A stretch of 64,000 nt of DNA from Parabacteroides goldsteinii DSM 19448 = WAL 12034 (GCF_000969835.1 NZ_KQ033913.1:2041480-2105479), one strand, 5' to 3'; shown: positions 43,860 to 53,286, numbered from the stretch's first letter. Numbers and translations are program-made. The notes: generated by a model not told the origin, from the letters alone.

Positions 43860-44894
43860 ATGGAATACAGACAATTAGGAGGATCGGGACTTTATGTACC
43901 CGTGCTTTGTTTAGGGACTGCTACTTTTGGAGGTACAAACGGTTTCGAAGGATGGGGACATACCCAAGTGGACGAAGCCAGACGCATGATAAACCTTTGT
44001 CTCGATGCGGGTGTAAACCTGTTCGACACCGCTGACGCATATTCAGACGGACTTTCTGAAACGATATTGGGGAAAGCTGTTGAAGGACTGAGAAATAAAC
44101 TGTTGATATCGACCAAAGCCACATTCAACCTGAATCCGGAAGGACGCAACGCTATGGGTTCTTCCCGCTTCCACCTCATCGAGGCCTGCGAAGCCAGCCT
44201 GAAACGGCTGAATACCGATCATATTGATATTTATCATATGCATGGATTTGACGCCAATACGCCGGTAGAAGAAACGCTTCGTGCTCTGGATGATCTGATC
44301 ACTGCCGGAAAAATACGGTATATCGCTTGCTCTAATTTCTCCGGATGGCATCTGATGAAGGCTTTGTCTGTCTCCGAACGCTATGGCTGGAGTCGTTATG
44401 TGGCACAGCAGGTTCATTATTCTTTGCTCAACAGGGAGTTTGAATGGGAATTAATGCCGCTCGGAATCGATCAGAAGGTAGGTTCCATCATCTGGAGTCC
44501 TCTTTCAGCAGGACGTCTGGGCGGAAGATACCGGCGCAACAATCCGATACCGGCCGACGGACGTGTGGCTCGCGGCGGAAGTCCTATCCCCGATGAAGCT
44601 ACTTCCTACGAACGTTTATATAATATAATGGATGTATTGGATGAAATAGCAGAAGAGACAGGACATTCGGTAGCACAATGTGCGCTGAATTGGTTACTGC
44701 AACGCCCAACTGTTTCCAGCCTGATAATCGGGGCCAGCACAGAAGAACAATTAAAACAGAATCTGGAGGCTGTCGGCTGGAACCTGACACCGGAACAGGT
44801 AAAAAGACTGGATAATGCCAGCCAGGTCACCCCTATTTATCCATATTGGCACCAGGCACAATTCCCGTTTTTGAATGCACAGATTCAATTTTAG
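43860..44894 (+). CDS. Aldo/keto reductase
   Basis: The 344-residue NADPH-type oxidoreductase has the usual family layout: CLGTATFGG near the start, LFDTADAYSDGLSETILGKAV with the catalytic Asp and Tyr, LLISTKATF with the catalytic Lys, DIYHMHGFD with the active-site His, and SLIIGASTEEQLKQNLEAV for cofactor binding at the C-terminus. It has no signal peptide. It is most like the broad YghZ/general stress 69-type branch. The substrate is unknown. Its 3' end abuts the long MITE-like repeat element. Confidence 0.92.
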   Translation: MEYRQLGGSGLYVPVLCLGTATFGGTNGFEGWGHTQVDEARRMINLCLDAGVNLFDTADAYSDGLSETILGKAVEGLRNKLLISTKATFNLNPEGRNAMGSSRFHLIEACEASLKRLNTDHIDIYHMHGFDANTPVEETLRALDDLITAGKIRYIACSNFSGWHLMKALSVSERYGWSRYVAQQVHYSLLNREFEWELMPLGIDQKVGSIIWSPLSAGRLGGRYRRNNPIPADGRVARGGSPIPDEATSYERLYNIMDVLDEIAEETGHSVAQCALNWLLQRPTVSSLIIGASTEEQLKQNLEAVGWNLTPEQVKRLDNASQVTPIYPYWHQAQFPFLNAQIQF

Positions 44895-44907
44895 AAATAA
44901 TTGAACC

Positions 44908-45357
44908 TACTTTTCCCTTGATGGAAAAGTAGGCAAAAGATCAAGGCTGCACCTGCCTCGCTACTGCGCATCCTCCGTTCGCTGTCGTCTGTGAACTCGC
45001 TGCGCTCAAACAGCACAGCCTCTGGACGCTCTCTGCGGATGCTTCGCTTAACGCTCATCAGCTGAGGCCTTTCATAGAACGCTTTGCGTTCTCCTGGGAT
45101 GGCCGATACCGACTGTTGAAAAAGAAAGGATCTGTTATTATTATATAGGTGTCGGTATCGGCCATCCTAAGAGGAAGCATAGCTTCCTGGGAAAGGCCTA
45201 AGCGGGTGAACGTCCGCGGAGATGAAAGACGGAACGGTTAAGAAAATCCGTTGTTTGAGCGGAGCGAGTTTCGGATTTTCGAGTGGAGTCTTTCACCGGA
45301 GCAGTGAAGCCGGTTGAGCCTTGATCTTTTGGTTACTTTTCTATCAAGAGAAAAGTA
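44908..45357. repeat. Long copy (450 bp) of a MITE-like structured inverted-repeat element
   Basis: The two ends are about 41-bp imperfect inverted repeats, with 37 matching positions when aligned by eye. Left: TACTTTTCCCTTGATGG, then AAAAGTAGGCAAAAGATCAA and GGCT. Right, on the other strand: the same with T, A and AC at the variable sites. Inside is a nested secondary structure: a perfect 17-bp stem (45097-45113 with 45151-45167), a 9-bp stem (45065-45073 with 45191-45199), and small hairpins near AGAACGCTTTGCGTTCT and GGAAGCATAGCTTCC. No coding frame is visible. The same ends bound the 94-bp copy at 17995. It lies between convergent genes, 13 bp after the reductase stop. Confidence 0.85.
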
Positions 45358-45414
45358 ACATTCAAATCTGATAAAAACTGAACCAATTCCCTCTATATTA
45401 TTATTGTAATATTC

Positions 45415-46071
45415 TTACATTGTCTTATTATCCTCATCGTCATATTCATCATCAAATTCGTCATCATCGAATTCGTCGTCGAATTCATCATCATCAAACA
45501 CATCACAATCTTCCAATATCTCAAGACCGAAATCGCCGCCTGTGGATTCTTCCAGTATAGGGATATATTTACTTGCCTCAAGAGAAGTTTCGGCAACCAG
45601 GTGAGGGCGGCCACCTCTCCCATATTTATATTCAATCAAAGGAATCTCTTCCGTATCCTCTTCCAGTATATATTGCGTCAAGGCAAAACTCTTATCCGGT
45701 TTGATCCCGAACTCTTCGGCAAACGCTATAGCCCCATAAATAAAATTATGAGCTTCATTATAACTGATTTTAATACCGCAATCAGTTGCCGTTCTTTCAA
45801 CAAAATCGTCATACTCATCCGGTGGTACATTAAACCTATATACAGAATGTTTCACTCCCAGACACAACGTATCTACGACGTAAACTCCGAATGTATAATT
45901 TCCACCGGCATGACGACGAACTACGATCACTTCCGCTACAGCCCCTCTTTCATCTTTCCAGTCATCGGAAACATAACACACCTCTATCGGTAAATTCCTA
46001 GCTTTCAAACGAATATACTTTTCAGGAGAGAGTAACTGAAACTGATTCTGCTTGTTTTTATTTTTCGCCAT
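45415..46071 (-). CDS. Uncharacterised protein with acidic C-terminal tail
   Basis: The 218-residue protein is not recognised. It begins MAKNKNKQNQFQLLSPEKYI, followed by a folded part with alternating beta-strand and helix patterns (IEVCYVSDDWKDERGAVAEV, YTFGVYVVDTLCLGVKHSV). The last ~35 residues are almost pure Asp and Glu with Phe or Tyr at regular intervals (repeats of DDEFDDEF and DDEYDDED). No signal peptide is visible. The acidic tail may mimic nucleic acid or bind basic proteins. It stands next to the long MITE-like element and, on the same strand, downstream of PFOR behind a terminator. Confidence 0.7.
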   Translation of the reverse strand: MAKNKNKQNQFQLLSPEKYIRLKARNLPIEVCYVSDDWKDERGAVAEVIVVRRHAGGNYTFGVYVVDTLCLGVKHSVYRFNVPPDEYDDFVERTATDCGIKISYNEAHNFIYGAIAFAEEFGIKPDKSFALTQYILEEDTEEIPLIEYKYGRGGRPHLVAETSLEASKYIPILEESTGGDFGLEILEDCDVFDDDEFDDEFDDDEFDDEYDDEDNKTM

Positions 46072-46120
46072 TTGCTTGTTTGTTTAGTTTCGCTAAAGGT
46101 ACGATTTATTTGGCTTATAC

Positions 46121-46155
46121 AAAAAAACGGAACCCTCTTTCGAAGATTCCGTTTT
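46121..46155 (-). terminator. Intrinsic terminator after PFOR
   Basis: AAAACGGAA (46124-46132) and TTCCGTTTT (46147-46155) form a 9-bp stem with a 14-nt loop. On the minus strand a seven-T run follows the stem. It is 26 bp past the PFOR stop. Confidence 0.88.
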
Positions 46156-46180
46156 ACTATTTAGATGATCAAATAATCAA

Positions 46181-49100
46181 TTATTCTTCAACACCCCACT
46201 GCTGTTTAGCCAAACGCTTGTAGTTGTTAAGTCTCCACTTAGCGTTGTCTTCGGCAGCCTGGAACAATTGAGCGGCTTCGGCCGGGAATTGTTTTGTCAG
46301 AGATGCGAAACGTACTTCACCCTTCAGGAAGTCCTGGAATTTACTCCAATCCGGTTCTTTGCTATCCAAAGAGAACGGATTCTTGCCTTCTTCTTCCAAA
46401 GCCGGGTTGTAACGCCACAAATGCCAGTAACCACATGCTACTGCATCAGCTTCTTCCTGCTGGCTCTTACCCATACCCTTCTTCAAACCGTGGTTGATAC
46501 AAGGAGCATAAGCAATGATCAATGAAGGACCATCATAAGCTTCAGCTTCGCGGATCGCTTTCAATGTCTGAGCCTGGTCGGCACCCATTGCGATCTGAGC
46601 AACATAAACATAACCGTAAGTTGTAGCCATCAGACCCAGGTCTTTCTTGCGGATTCTCTTACCGGAAGCAGCAAACTTAGCGATTGCACCTACCGGAGTA
46701 GCTTTAGAAGACTGGCCTCCCGTATTTGAATAAACTTCAGTATCCAATACCAGGATGTTAACGTTCTTACCTGAAGCAATTACATGGTCAAGACCACCGT
46801 AACCGATATCGTAAGAAGCACCGTCACCACCGATAATCCACTGTGAACGTTTTACCAGGAAGTGAGAAAGCTCCTTGATCTGTGCGCTAAGTGGACAGCC
46901 GTGAGTGATACCTTCTTCAGCAATAGCCAATACCTGAGGAGCCAGTTCTTTTGTCTTATCGGCATCATTCTGATTTTCAACCCAAGCCTTCAGAACTTCC
47001 TTAGCTTCAGCAGGAGCATTGTCGGCAGCGATAATTTCGTTCATCGCATTTGTCAGGCGTGCACGCATCTTTTCGTTAGCCAATTCCATACCCAGACCGA
47101 ATTCGCAGAAGTCTTCGAACAATGAGTTAGCCCAAGCCGGACCCTGACCCTTATCATTTGTTGTATAAGGAGTAGAAGGTACTGAACCTGAATAGATAGA
47201 AGAACAACCTGTTGCGTTAGCTACCATTTCACGGTCACCGAACAGCTGAGTTACCAACTTCACGTACGGAGTTTCACCACAACCGGAGCAAGCACCGGAG
47301 AACTCAAACAACGGAGTTGCAAACTGAGAGTTCTTCACGTTAGCCTTGATGTCAACCAAATGTTGTTTTGTTGTCACCTTTTCAGCACAGAAATCCCAGT
47401 TCGGAGCTTCATCCAATTGAGTTTCCAAAGCAGCCATCTTAAGCGCTTTACCACCCTTCTTCGGATTACCCGGACAAACATCGGCACAGTTACCACAACC
47501 CAGACAGTCAAGAACGTCTACCTGAATACGGAACTGCATTCCTTCGAATTGTTTACCTGTTGCTTTCAATGAGTTATTGAACGGAGCTGCAGCCTGTTCA
47601 GCAGCATCCAACACGAACGGACGGATAGAAGCGTGAGGACAAACATATGCACACTTGTTACACTGGATACAGTTATCCGATTCCCAAACAGGAACGAAAG
47701 CGGCTACACCACGTTTTTCATATTTAGCTGTTCCCTGATGCCATGTACCGTCTTCGATACCTTCGAATGCAGAAACTTTCAGCAAGTCACCATCCTGAGC
47801 ATTGATAGGACGAACTACTTCGTTGATGAAAGCAGGATCGTTGTTTGCTACAACTTCATCGTCCGGCAGGTTAGCCCAGTCCGGATCAACTGTCAGTTGA
47901 GTATATTCGCCACCACGATCGACAGCAGCATAGTTCTTGTTAACTACATCTTCACCCTTCTTTCCGTAAGACTTCACGATGAATTTCTTCATCTGTTCGA
48001 TAGCCAGATCAACAGGAATTACACCTGTGATACGGAAGAATGCGGACTGAAGAATTGTGTTGGTACGGTTACCCAAACCAATTTCCAAAGCAATCTGTGT
48101 TGCATTGATATAGTAAACAGTAATATTTTTCTGAGCGAAATAACGTTTTACCTTGTTCGGCAGGTGTTTAGCCAACTCTTCGCCATTCCATACAGTGTTC
48201 AGCAGGAATGTACCGTTTTCACGCAAACCGCGAGTAACATCGTACATACGCAGATAAGCCTGAACGTGACAAGCAACGAAGTTCGGAGTATTTACCAAAT
48301 AAGTAGAACGAATCGGATGATCACCGAAACGCAGGTGAGAACAAGTGAAACCACCGGACTTCTTAGAGTCGTAAGAGAAGTATGCCTGGCAATATTTGTC
48401 TGTATTGTCACCAATAATCTTTACAGAGTTCTTGTTAGCACCCACCGTACCATCAGCACCTAATCCGTAGAACTTAGCTTCGAACATACCTTCGCCGCCC
48501 AAAGCGATTTCTTCTTTCTGAGGAAGAGAAGTGAATGTAACATCGTCTACGATACCCAGTGTGAACTGATTCTTCGGCATCGGCAATGCCAGATTTTCGT
48601 AAACGGCAAGAATCTGTGCCGGAGTAGTATCTTTAGAACCCAGACCATAACGGCCACCCACGATAACCGGAGCGTCAGCCTGTCCGTAGAAACAGTCTTT
48701 TACATCCAGATACAAAGGTTCGCCAGTTGCACCCGGTTCTTTTGTTCTGTCAAGAACTGCGATACGTTTTGCAGTCTTAGGAACAGCTGCCAGGAAGTGC
48801 TTAGCAGAGAACGGACGATACAAATGAACAGAAACCAAACCTACTTTTTCACCCTGAGCTGTCAGGTGGTCGATAGCTTCACGGGCAGCTTCGGTTACAG
48901 AACCCATTGCGATAATCACGCGTTCTGCATCTTCTGCTCCGTAGTAATCGAACAAACCATATTTACGGCCTGTGAGTTTGGAGATTTCATTCATATATTC
49001 TTCTACGATAGCAGGAACTGCTTCATAGTATTTGTTTGAAGATTCTCTGTGCTGGAAGAAGTGATCCGGGTTTTCAGCCATACCGCGAGCTTCCGGTTTT

Positions 49101-49738
49101 TCCGGATTCAAAGCACGTGCACGGAATTCAGCCAACGCCTTCTGGTCGATCAGCGGAGCCAGGTCATCATTTTCCAGAGCTTCGATCTTCTGGATTTCGT
49201 GAGATGTACGGAAACCGTCGAAGAAGTTCACGAAAGGAACGCGAGACTTGATAGTTGCCAGGTGAGCTACACCCGCCAAGTCCATAACTTCCTGAACAGA
49301 ACCTTCTGCCAACATTGCGAAACCAGTCTGACGAGCAGACATAACATCCTGATGATCGCCGAAGATACACAAGGCATGAGATGCCAGTGTACGGGCAGAT
49401 ACATGGAATACGCAAGGAAGCAACTCACCGGCAATCTTGTACATGTTAGGGATCATCAGCAACAATCCCTGAGAAGCCGTGTAAGTTGAAGTCAGGGCAC
49501 CAGCCTGCAAAGAACCGTGAACTGCACCCGCAGCACCACCTTCTGATTGCATTTCCTGTACCAAAACCGTTTCGCCGAAAATATTCTTACGTCCGGCGGC
49601 AGCCCATTCGTCTACATATTCTGCCATTGTAGACGACGGAGTGATGGGGTAGATAGCGGCTACTTCACTGAACATATATGAAATATGAGCAGCAGCCTGG
49701 TTACCATCACAGGTCAAAAATTTCTTCTGTTTTGTCAT
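46181..49738 (-). CDS. nifJ: Pyruvate:ferredoxin (flavodoxin) oxidoreductase
   Basis: The 1185-residue single-chain enzyme oxidises pyruvate to acetyl-CoA and CO2, passing electrons to ferredoxin or flavodoxin. Domains in order are: an N-terminal pyrimidine-binding thiamine domain (AAHISYMFSEVAAIYPITPSS), a gamma domain in the middle (FGDHPIRSTYLV), a two-cluster ferredoxin domain (CIQCNKCAYVCPH and CLGCGNCADVCPG, about residues 685-760), and the thiamine-diphosphate domain (CSGCGETPYVKL, then GDGASYDIGYGGLDHV and the LDTEVYSNTGGQ motif). It is a central anaerobic energy enzyme. It begins 32 bp downstream of the AAA ATPase gene on the same strand. Confidence 0.97.
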   Translation of the reverse strand: MTKQKKFLTCDGNQAAAHISYMFSEVAAIYPITPSSTMAEYVDEWAAAGRKNIFGETVLVQEMQSEGGAAGAVHGSLQAGALTSTYTASQGLLLMIPNMYKIAGELLPCVFHVSARTLASHALCIFGDHQDVMSARQTGFAMLAEGSVQEVMDLAGVAHLATIKSRVPFVNFFDGFRTSHEIQKIEALENDDLAPLIDQKALAEFRARALNPEKPEARGMAENPDHFFQHRESSNKYYEAVPAIVEEYMNEISKLTGRKYGLFDYYGAEDAERVIIAMGSVTEAAREAIDHLTAQGEKVGLVSVHLYRPFSAKHFLAAVPKTAKRIAVLDRTKEPGATGEPLYLDVKDCFYGQADAPVIVGGRYGLGSKDTTPAQILAVYENLALPMPKNQFTLGIVDDVTFTSLPQKEEIALGGEGMFEAKFYGLGADGTVGANKNSVKIIGDNTDKYCQAYFSYDSKKSGGFTCSHLRFGDHPIRSTYLVNTPNFVACHVQAYLRMYDVTRGLRENGTFLLNTVWNGEELAKHLPNKVKRYFAQKNITVYYINATQIALEIGLGNRTNTILQSAFFRITGVIPVDLAIEQMKKFIVKSYGKKGEDVVNKNYAAVDRGGEYTQLTVDPDWANLPDDEVVANNDPAFINEVVRPINAQDGDLLKVSAFEGIEDGTWHQGTAKYEKRGVAAFVPVWESDNCIQCNKCAYVCPHASIRPFVLDAAEQAAAPFNNSLKATGKQFEGMQFRIQVDVLDCLGCGNCADVCPGNPKKGGKALKMAALETQLDEAPNWDFCAEKVTTKQHLVDIKANVKNSQFATPLFEFSGACSGCGETPYVKLVTQLFGDREMVANATGCSSIYSGSVPSTPYTTNDKGQGPAWANSLFEDFCEFGLGMELANEKMRARLTNAMNEIIAADNAPAEAKEVLKAWVENQNDADKTKELAPQVLAIAEEGITHGCPLSAQIKELSHFLVKRSQWIIGGDGASYDIGYGGLDHVIASGKNVNILVLDTEVYSNTGGQSSKATPVGAIAKFAASGKRIRKKDLGLMATTYGYVYVAQIAMGADQAQTLKAIREAEAYDGPSLIIAYAPCINHGLKKGMGKSQQEEADAVACGYWHLWRYNPALEEEGKNPFSLDSKEPDWSKFQDFLKGEVRFASLTKQFPAEAAQLFQAAEDNAKWRLNNYKRLAKQQWGVEE

Positions 49739-49770
49739 AGACTTTTACTATTAGTATTTAAAAGAATTTC

Positions 49771-50949
49771 TTAGTATAAAAAGCCAAACAGCCAAAGCGG
49801 GATCATATTCTCTTCTCCTACTTCGACCTTGTCTACAGCATAGTATAAATCAGGATTGTTTTTTACTTTCATATTTTCCTCTATCCTGAAATTATACTTT
49901 CCGTTTACCAAAAAGTGTGCGTTCTTCATTCCCTCATTTAGCGTATTGTCTTTCAAAAGCTGGTTATAGAAAAAAGATTCGCGCACAGCCTGCACATTTA
50001 CCTCCATCGGACGGATGGGGTACATCAGATTCGAATTGTACATATACACGGTAGATGGTTTTTTCGGAAACGATTCGCCTACCGGATATAACATATTCAT
50101 TAAACGGGCATCGGTCAGATATTTTATATAATTCATCACTGTAGCCCGTGACGTTTCTATTTCTTTGCTCAACTGACTGACATTCGGCGTACACGGTGCG
50201 CTGATAGCCAGCAGATACAACAGTTTGCGGAGTTTGGGCAGATAACTTTGCTCGATTTGCTTGATGTACAAGACATCTACCTCCAGCATCATATTCATTG
50301 TCTTCAACAGGTTTTCTGAGAAATTGCGTTTCTCCAGGAAGAACGGATAAAAACCATGATGCAAATAATCCTGAAAATAAGCCATCGGTTTGGCTACCGA
50401 ACAAATATTCTTCGCAATCTCCTGATGGTTCCCGATTATTTCTTCAAACGTATAAGCCGGAAAACTGTTTCCCGACATCAGATTCAAAAACTCGCGGAAA
50501 GAAAAACCACGCAGATTATATGAAACAACTTTACCTGATAGATCCGGATTTTCCTCTTTCAGCCTCATCACAGACGAACCGGAAAAGATAATCTTCAGAT
50601 CTTCAAAATTATCATAACAATAACGTAACTCTTTCGACCATCCGGAATATTTGAAAACCTGGTCAATCAACAACACCTTCCCTCCTTTTGCCCTGAACTC
50701 AGAAGCAAAGTCGACCAGCGTACGTTCCGTAAAATAAAAGTGATTCAGATTTATATACAGGCACTCTTTATTATCAGCACCAAAATGTTCGCGGGCATAA
50801 TCCAGCAAAAAAGTAGTTTTCCCTACTCCACGAGAGCCTTTGATCCCGATCAACCGGTCATTCCAATCAATCTCATCCATCAGCCCCCGGCGTACCGGTG
50901 CATGCAAATGTTCTACAAGGTATTTATGTGTTTTAAAGAATGCTTCCAC
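49771..50949 (-). CDS. AAA-family ATPase with DUF4143-like C-terminus
   Basis: The 392-residue protein has an N-terminal AAA (AAA_14 type) ATPase domain with Walker A GSRGVGKTT (G38-T46). The Walker B is VLLIDQVFKYSGW, with Gln97 where family members usually have Glu. An FSGSSVMRL segment (about residues 122-130) looks like sensor I. The C-terminal half contains a winged-helix-like region (ISAPCTPNVSQLSKEIETSRATVMNYIKYL) and the DUF4143-type domain. The start is GTG at 50949, the only in-frame start after an upstream stop. Such proteins are common in Bacteroidales and of unclear function. It may share a transcript with PFOR, 32 bp downstream. Confidence 0.85.
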   Translation of the reverse strand: MEAFFKTHKYLVEHLHAPVRRGLMDEIDWNDRLIGIKGSRGVGKTTFLLDYAREHFGADNKECLYINLNHFYFTERTLVDFASEFRAKGGKVLLIDQVFKYSGWSKELRYCYDNFEDLKIIFSGSSVMRLKEENPDLSGKVVSYNLRGFSFREFLNLMSGNSFPAYTFEEIIGNHQEIAKNICSVAKPMAYFQDYLHHGFYPFFLEKRNFSENLLKTMNMMLEVDVLYIKQIEQSYLPKLRKLLYLLAISAPCTPNVSQLSKEIETSRATVMNYIKYLTDARLMNMLYPVGESFPKKPSTVYMYNSNLMYPIRPMEVNVQAVRESFFYNQLLKDNTLNEGMKNAHFLVNGKYNFRIEENMKVKNNPDLYYAVDKVEVGEENMIPLWLFGFLY

Positions 50950-50973
50950 CTGACTGTCTTACTATATAGACCG

Positions 50974-50981
50974 CAAAGATA
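50974..50981 (-). promoter_or_regulatory. -7 promoter box of the AAA ATPase gene
   Basis: On the minus strand this reads TATCTTTG, an exact TAnnTTTG match 24 bp before the GTG start. Confidence 0.6.
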
Positions 50982-51136
50982 GAAAATATCCTCAACTTTG
51001 CAACACCGAGATAGCAATTTTATTTTCAGTTGGCAATCCAAAGTTGGCAAAGCGTATTGACGTTTGAGAATTTAGAGTTGGCAGTTAACACTCCCGATTT
51101 ATCCAAAAGCATTAACTGTCAACATCTTTTATCTGA

Positions 51137-52156
51137 TTATTCAATTATCGTTACCCAACCGTATGTATCAGGTTCGTCACCGTATTGGATGCCACGCAGT
51201 TTGTGATATAGTTTTTCACAAACAGGTCCGGGTTTGCCGTCTTTGGCAATCACGTATGATTTATTTTCATCCAAATCATCAATCTGTGAAATCGGGGCGA
51301 TTACGGCTGCTGTTCCGCATTCTGCCGCCTCATCGAATGTAGCTATTTCTTCAAAAGGAACAGGACGACGTTCAACAGTCAGTCCCATATCTTCCGCCAA
51401 TTGCTGCAAACTCTTGTTTGTAATAGAAGGCAGGATGGAATGAGATTGCGGAGTGATATAGCTGTTTCCACGAATACCGAAGAAGTTAGCCGGACCACAT
51501 TCGTCCAGGTATTTCTTTTCTTTCGGGTCCAGATACAACACGGCTGCATACCCTTTTGAATGAGCGATCTCACCGGCAACCAAACTGGCTGCATAGTTAC
51601 CACCAACTTTGATCGTACCTGTTCCATAAGGTGCTGCACGGTCGAACTCACGCATGATACAAACCTTTGAAAGTTGGAATCCACCTTTGAAGTAAGGTCC
51701 TACCGGAGTTACAAACACCATAAACATATATTCGGGAGCCGGCTTCACACCAACCTGTGCACCCAGGCCGATCATCAGCGGGCGAATATATAATGCTGCC
51801 CCGCTCTCATAAGGCGGAACAAAGCGTTCATTCAATTTCACAACTTTACGGACTGCTTCTTCAAACATTTCCACAGGAAGTTCAGCCATCTTGATACCAC
51901 GGCTGGAAGCTTGCATACGTTTGCCGTTTTCATCCATACGGAACACACGGATTTTACCGTCTTTTCCCTTGAATGCTTTCAAACCTTCAAACGACTCCTG
52001 TCCGTAATGGAGGCAAGTAGCTGCCATGTGAATATTAATAATTTCAGAAGAGCTAACTTCCAATTCACCCCACTTACCATCACGATAGTAACACCGTACA
52101 TTGTAGTCTGTCTTCATATAACCGAATGCCAGATCAGACCAATTCATATTTTCCAT
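51137..52156 (-). CDS. ilvE: Branched-chain amino acid aminotransferase
   Basis: The 339-residue class-IV aminotransferase carries out the last step of leucine, isoleucine and valine synthesis and the first step of their breakdown. Signatures are CLHYGQESFEGLKAFKG (N-terminal part), ALYIRPLMIGLG, and GTIKVGGNYAASLV, in which Lys binds pyridoxal phosphate. YLDECGPANFFGIRG and GTAAVIAPI near the C-terminus contact the cofactor phosphate. It is cytoplasmic and divergent from metF with a very compact promoter region. Confidence 0.95.
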   Translation of the reverse strand: MENMNWSDLAFGYMKTDYNVRCYYRDGKWGELEVSSSEIINIHMAATCLHYGQESFEGLKAFKGKDGKIRVFRMDENGKRMQASSRGIKMAELPVEMFEEAVRKVVKLNERFVPPYESGAALYIRPLMIGLGAQVGVKPAPEYMFMVFVTPVGPYFKGGFQLSKVCIMREFDRAAPYGTGTIKVGGNYAASLVAGEIAHSKGYAAVLYLDPKEKKYLDECGPANFFGIRGNSYITPQSHSILPSITNKSLQQLAEDMGLTVERRPVPFEEIATFDEAAECGTAAVIAPISQIDDLDENKSYVIAKDGKPGPVCEKLYHKLRGIQYGDEPDTYGWVTIIE

Positions 52157-52182
52157 ATCTTGTCGTAATTAGATTATGAGCG

Positions 52183-52190
52183 CAAAAGTA
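52183..52190 (-). promoter_or_regulatory. -7 promoter box of ilvE
   Basis: On the minus strand this reads TACTTTTG, an exact TAnnTTTG match 26 bp before the ilvE ATG. It is the same octamer as the metF box 22 bp away on the other strand. Confidence 0.65.
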
Positions 52191-52212
52191 AGCTATTTCG
52201 GATGATAATTGT

Positions 52213-52220
52213 TACTTTTG
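52213..52220 (+). promoter_or_regulatory. -7 promoter box of metF
   Basis: TACTTTTG matches TAnnTTTG exactly and ends 19 bp before the metF ATG. Divergent transcription with ilvE is predicted from this 83-bp gap. Confidence 0.65.
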
Positions 52221-52239
52221 CAGCAAAAATAATTAAAAT

Positions 52240-53190
52240 ATGAAAGTTATTGATCTGATCAACGGCAGTAAAACGACTGCTTTTTCATTTGAAATTCTAC
52301 CTCCTCTGAAAGGGAACAGCATACAGAAGGTATATAATGTGATTGATAAACTGAAAGAATTCGACCCTAAATACATTAATATAACTTCTCACCACAGCGA
52401 ATATATCTATAAGACCTTGCCCGACGGCAGCTTCCAGAAAGTGAACATCCGCAAGCGTCCGGGTTCGGTTGCCATTGCTTCTGCCATCCAGAACAAATAT
52501 GGTATTCCGGCAGTTCCACATATTATATGTAAGGGATTTACAAAAGATGAAACGGAATATGCATTGATCGATCTTAATTTCCTGGGAGTTTACGACCTGC
52601 TGCTGTTGCGTGGTGATGTAAAAACACTGGAAGCCGGACAAAATACGGATTTATATCACGAACATGCGACTGACCTTCAGGAACAGGTAAACAATTTCAA
52701 TAAAGGTATTGCCGTAGACGGTTCCACATTCGAAGCAAACGAAACACCGTTCTCATACGGTATGGCTTGCTATCCGGAAAAACATGAGGAAGCACCGAAT
52801 ATGGAATCGGATATTTTTTATCTGAAAGAGAAAGTAAAAAACGGTGCCGACTATCTGGTTACCCAGATGTTTTTCGATAATGAAAAATATTATTCATTTG
52901 TGGAACGCTGCCGTGCCGAAGGTATTGATGTCCCGATCATCCCAGGCATCAAGCCAGTTGTCTTTAAAAACCAGCTGACCGTATTACCTAAAATATTCCG
53001 CTCAGACATTCCCGAACCGTTTGCAGCCGAATTGCGCAAATGCAAAAATGATGATGAAGTAAAAGCGGTTGGCGTGGAATGGTGCATCCAGCAATGCAAA
53101 GACCTGATCGCCCACGGTGTCCCCAGCCTGCATTTTTATACAATGATGGCTACGGATAGTGTTTATAAAGTGGCAAAAGAAGTATATTAA
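52240..53190 (+). CDS. metF: Methylenetetrahydrofolate reductase
   Basis: The 316-residue flavoprotein reduces 5,10-methylene- to 5-methyl-tetrahydrofolate, supplying methyl groups for methionine. Family features are FSFEILPPLKGNS with the catalytic Glu, the DLLLLRGD segment, the PEKHEEAP folate/flavin-binding motif, ADYLVTQMFFDN and PGIKPV. The length matches the bacterial short form without the eukaryotic regulatory domain. It is cytoplasmic. The 223-bp gap to the convergent metallophosphoesterase gene holds a repeat array. Confidence 0.95.
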   Translation: MKVIDLINGSKTTAFSFEILPPLKGNSIQKVYNVIDKLKEFDPKYINITSHHSEYIYKTLPDGSFQKVNIRKRPGSVAIASAIQNKYGIPAVPHIICKGFTKDETEYALIDLNFLGVYDLLLLRGDVKTLEAGQNTDLYHEHATDLQEQVNNFNKGIAVDGSTFEANETPFSYGMACYPEKHEEAPNMESDIFYLKEKVKNGADYLVTQMFFDNEKYYSFVERCRAEGIDVPIIPGIKPVVFKNQLTVLPKIFRSDIPEPFAAELRKCKNDDEVKAVGVEWCIQQCKDLIAHGVPSLHFYTMMATDSVYKVAKEVY

Positions 53191-53286
53191 AATCGTTGAT
53201 GGAACTAATCGATTGCCAGGAGACAACGGATTGGATAAAAAGCGTAATACTGACTAAATCCGGAGAACATTACTATGTCTTATAAA

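Noticed and set aside
44908..45357. Small protein genes inside the long repeat element
   Set aside because: No frame longer than a few dozen codons has a start signal; secondary structure explains the sequence better.
47633..48463. Plus-strand frame of 276 codons opposite PFOR
   Set aside because: It is the antisense of a strongly conserved coding region, lacks a ribosome-binding signal and shows no recognisable protein pattern.
51010..51085. Three AGTTGGCA words before ilvE's 3' end
   Set aside because: They are not evenly spaced and do not form a clear array or dyad; likely chance.
53199..53285. 28-codon frame after metF
   Set aside because: Too short, no promoter or known pattern, and it runs into the repeat array.
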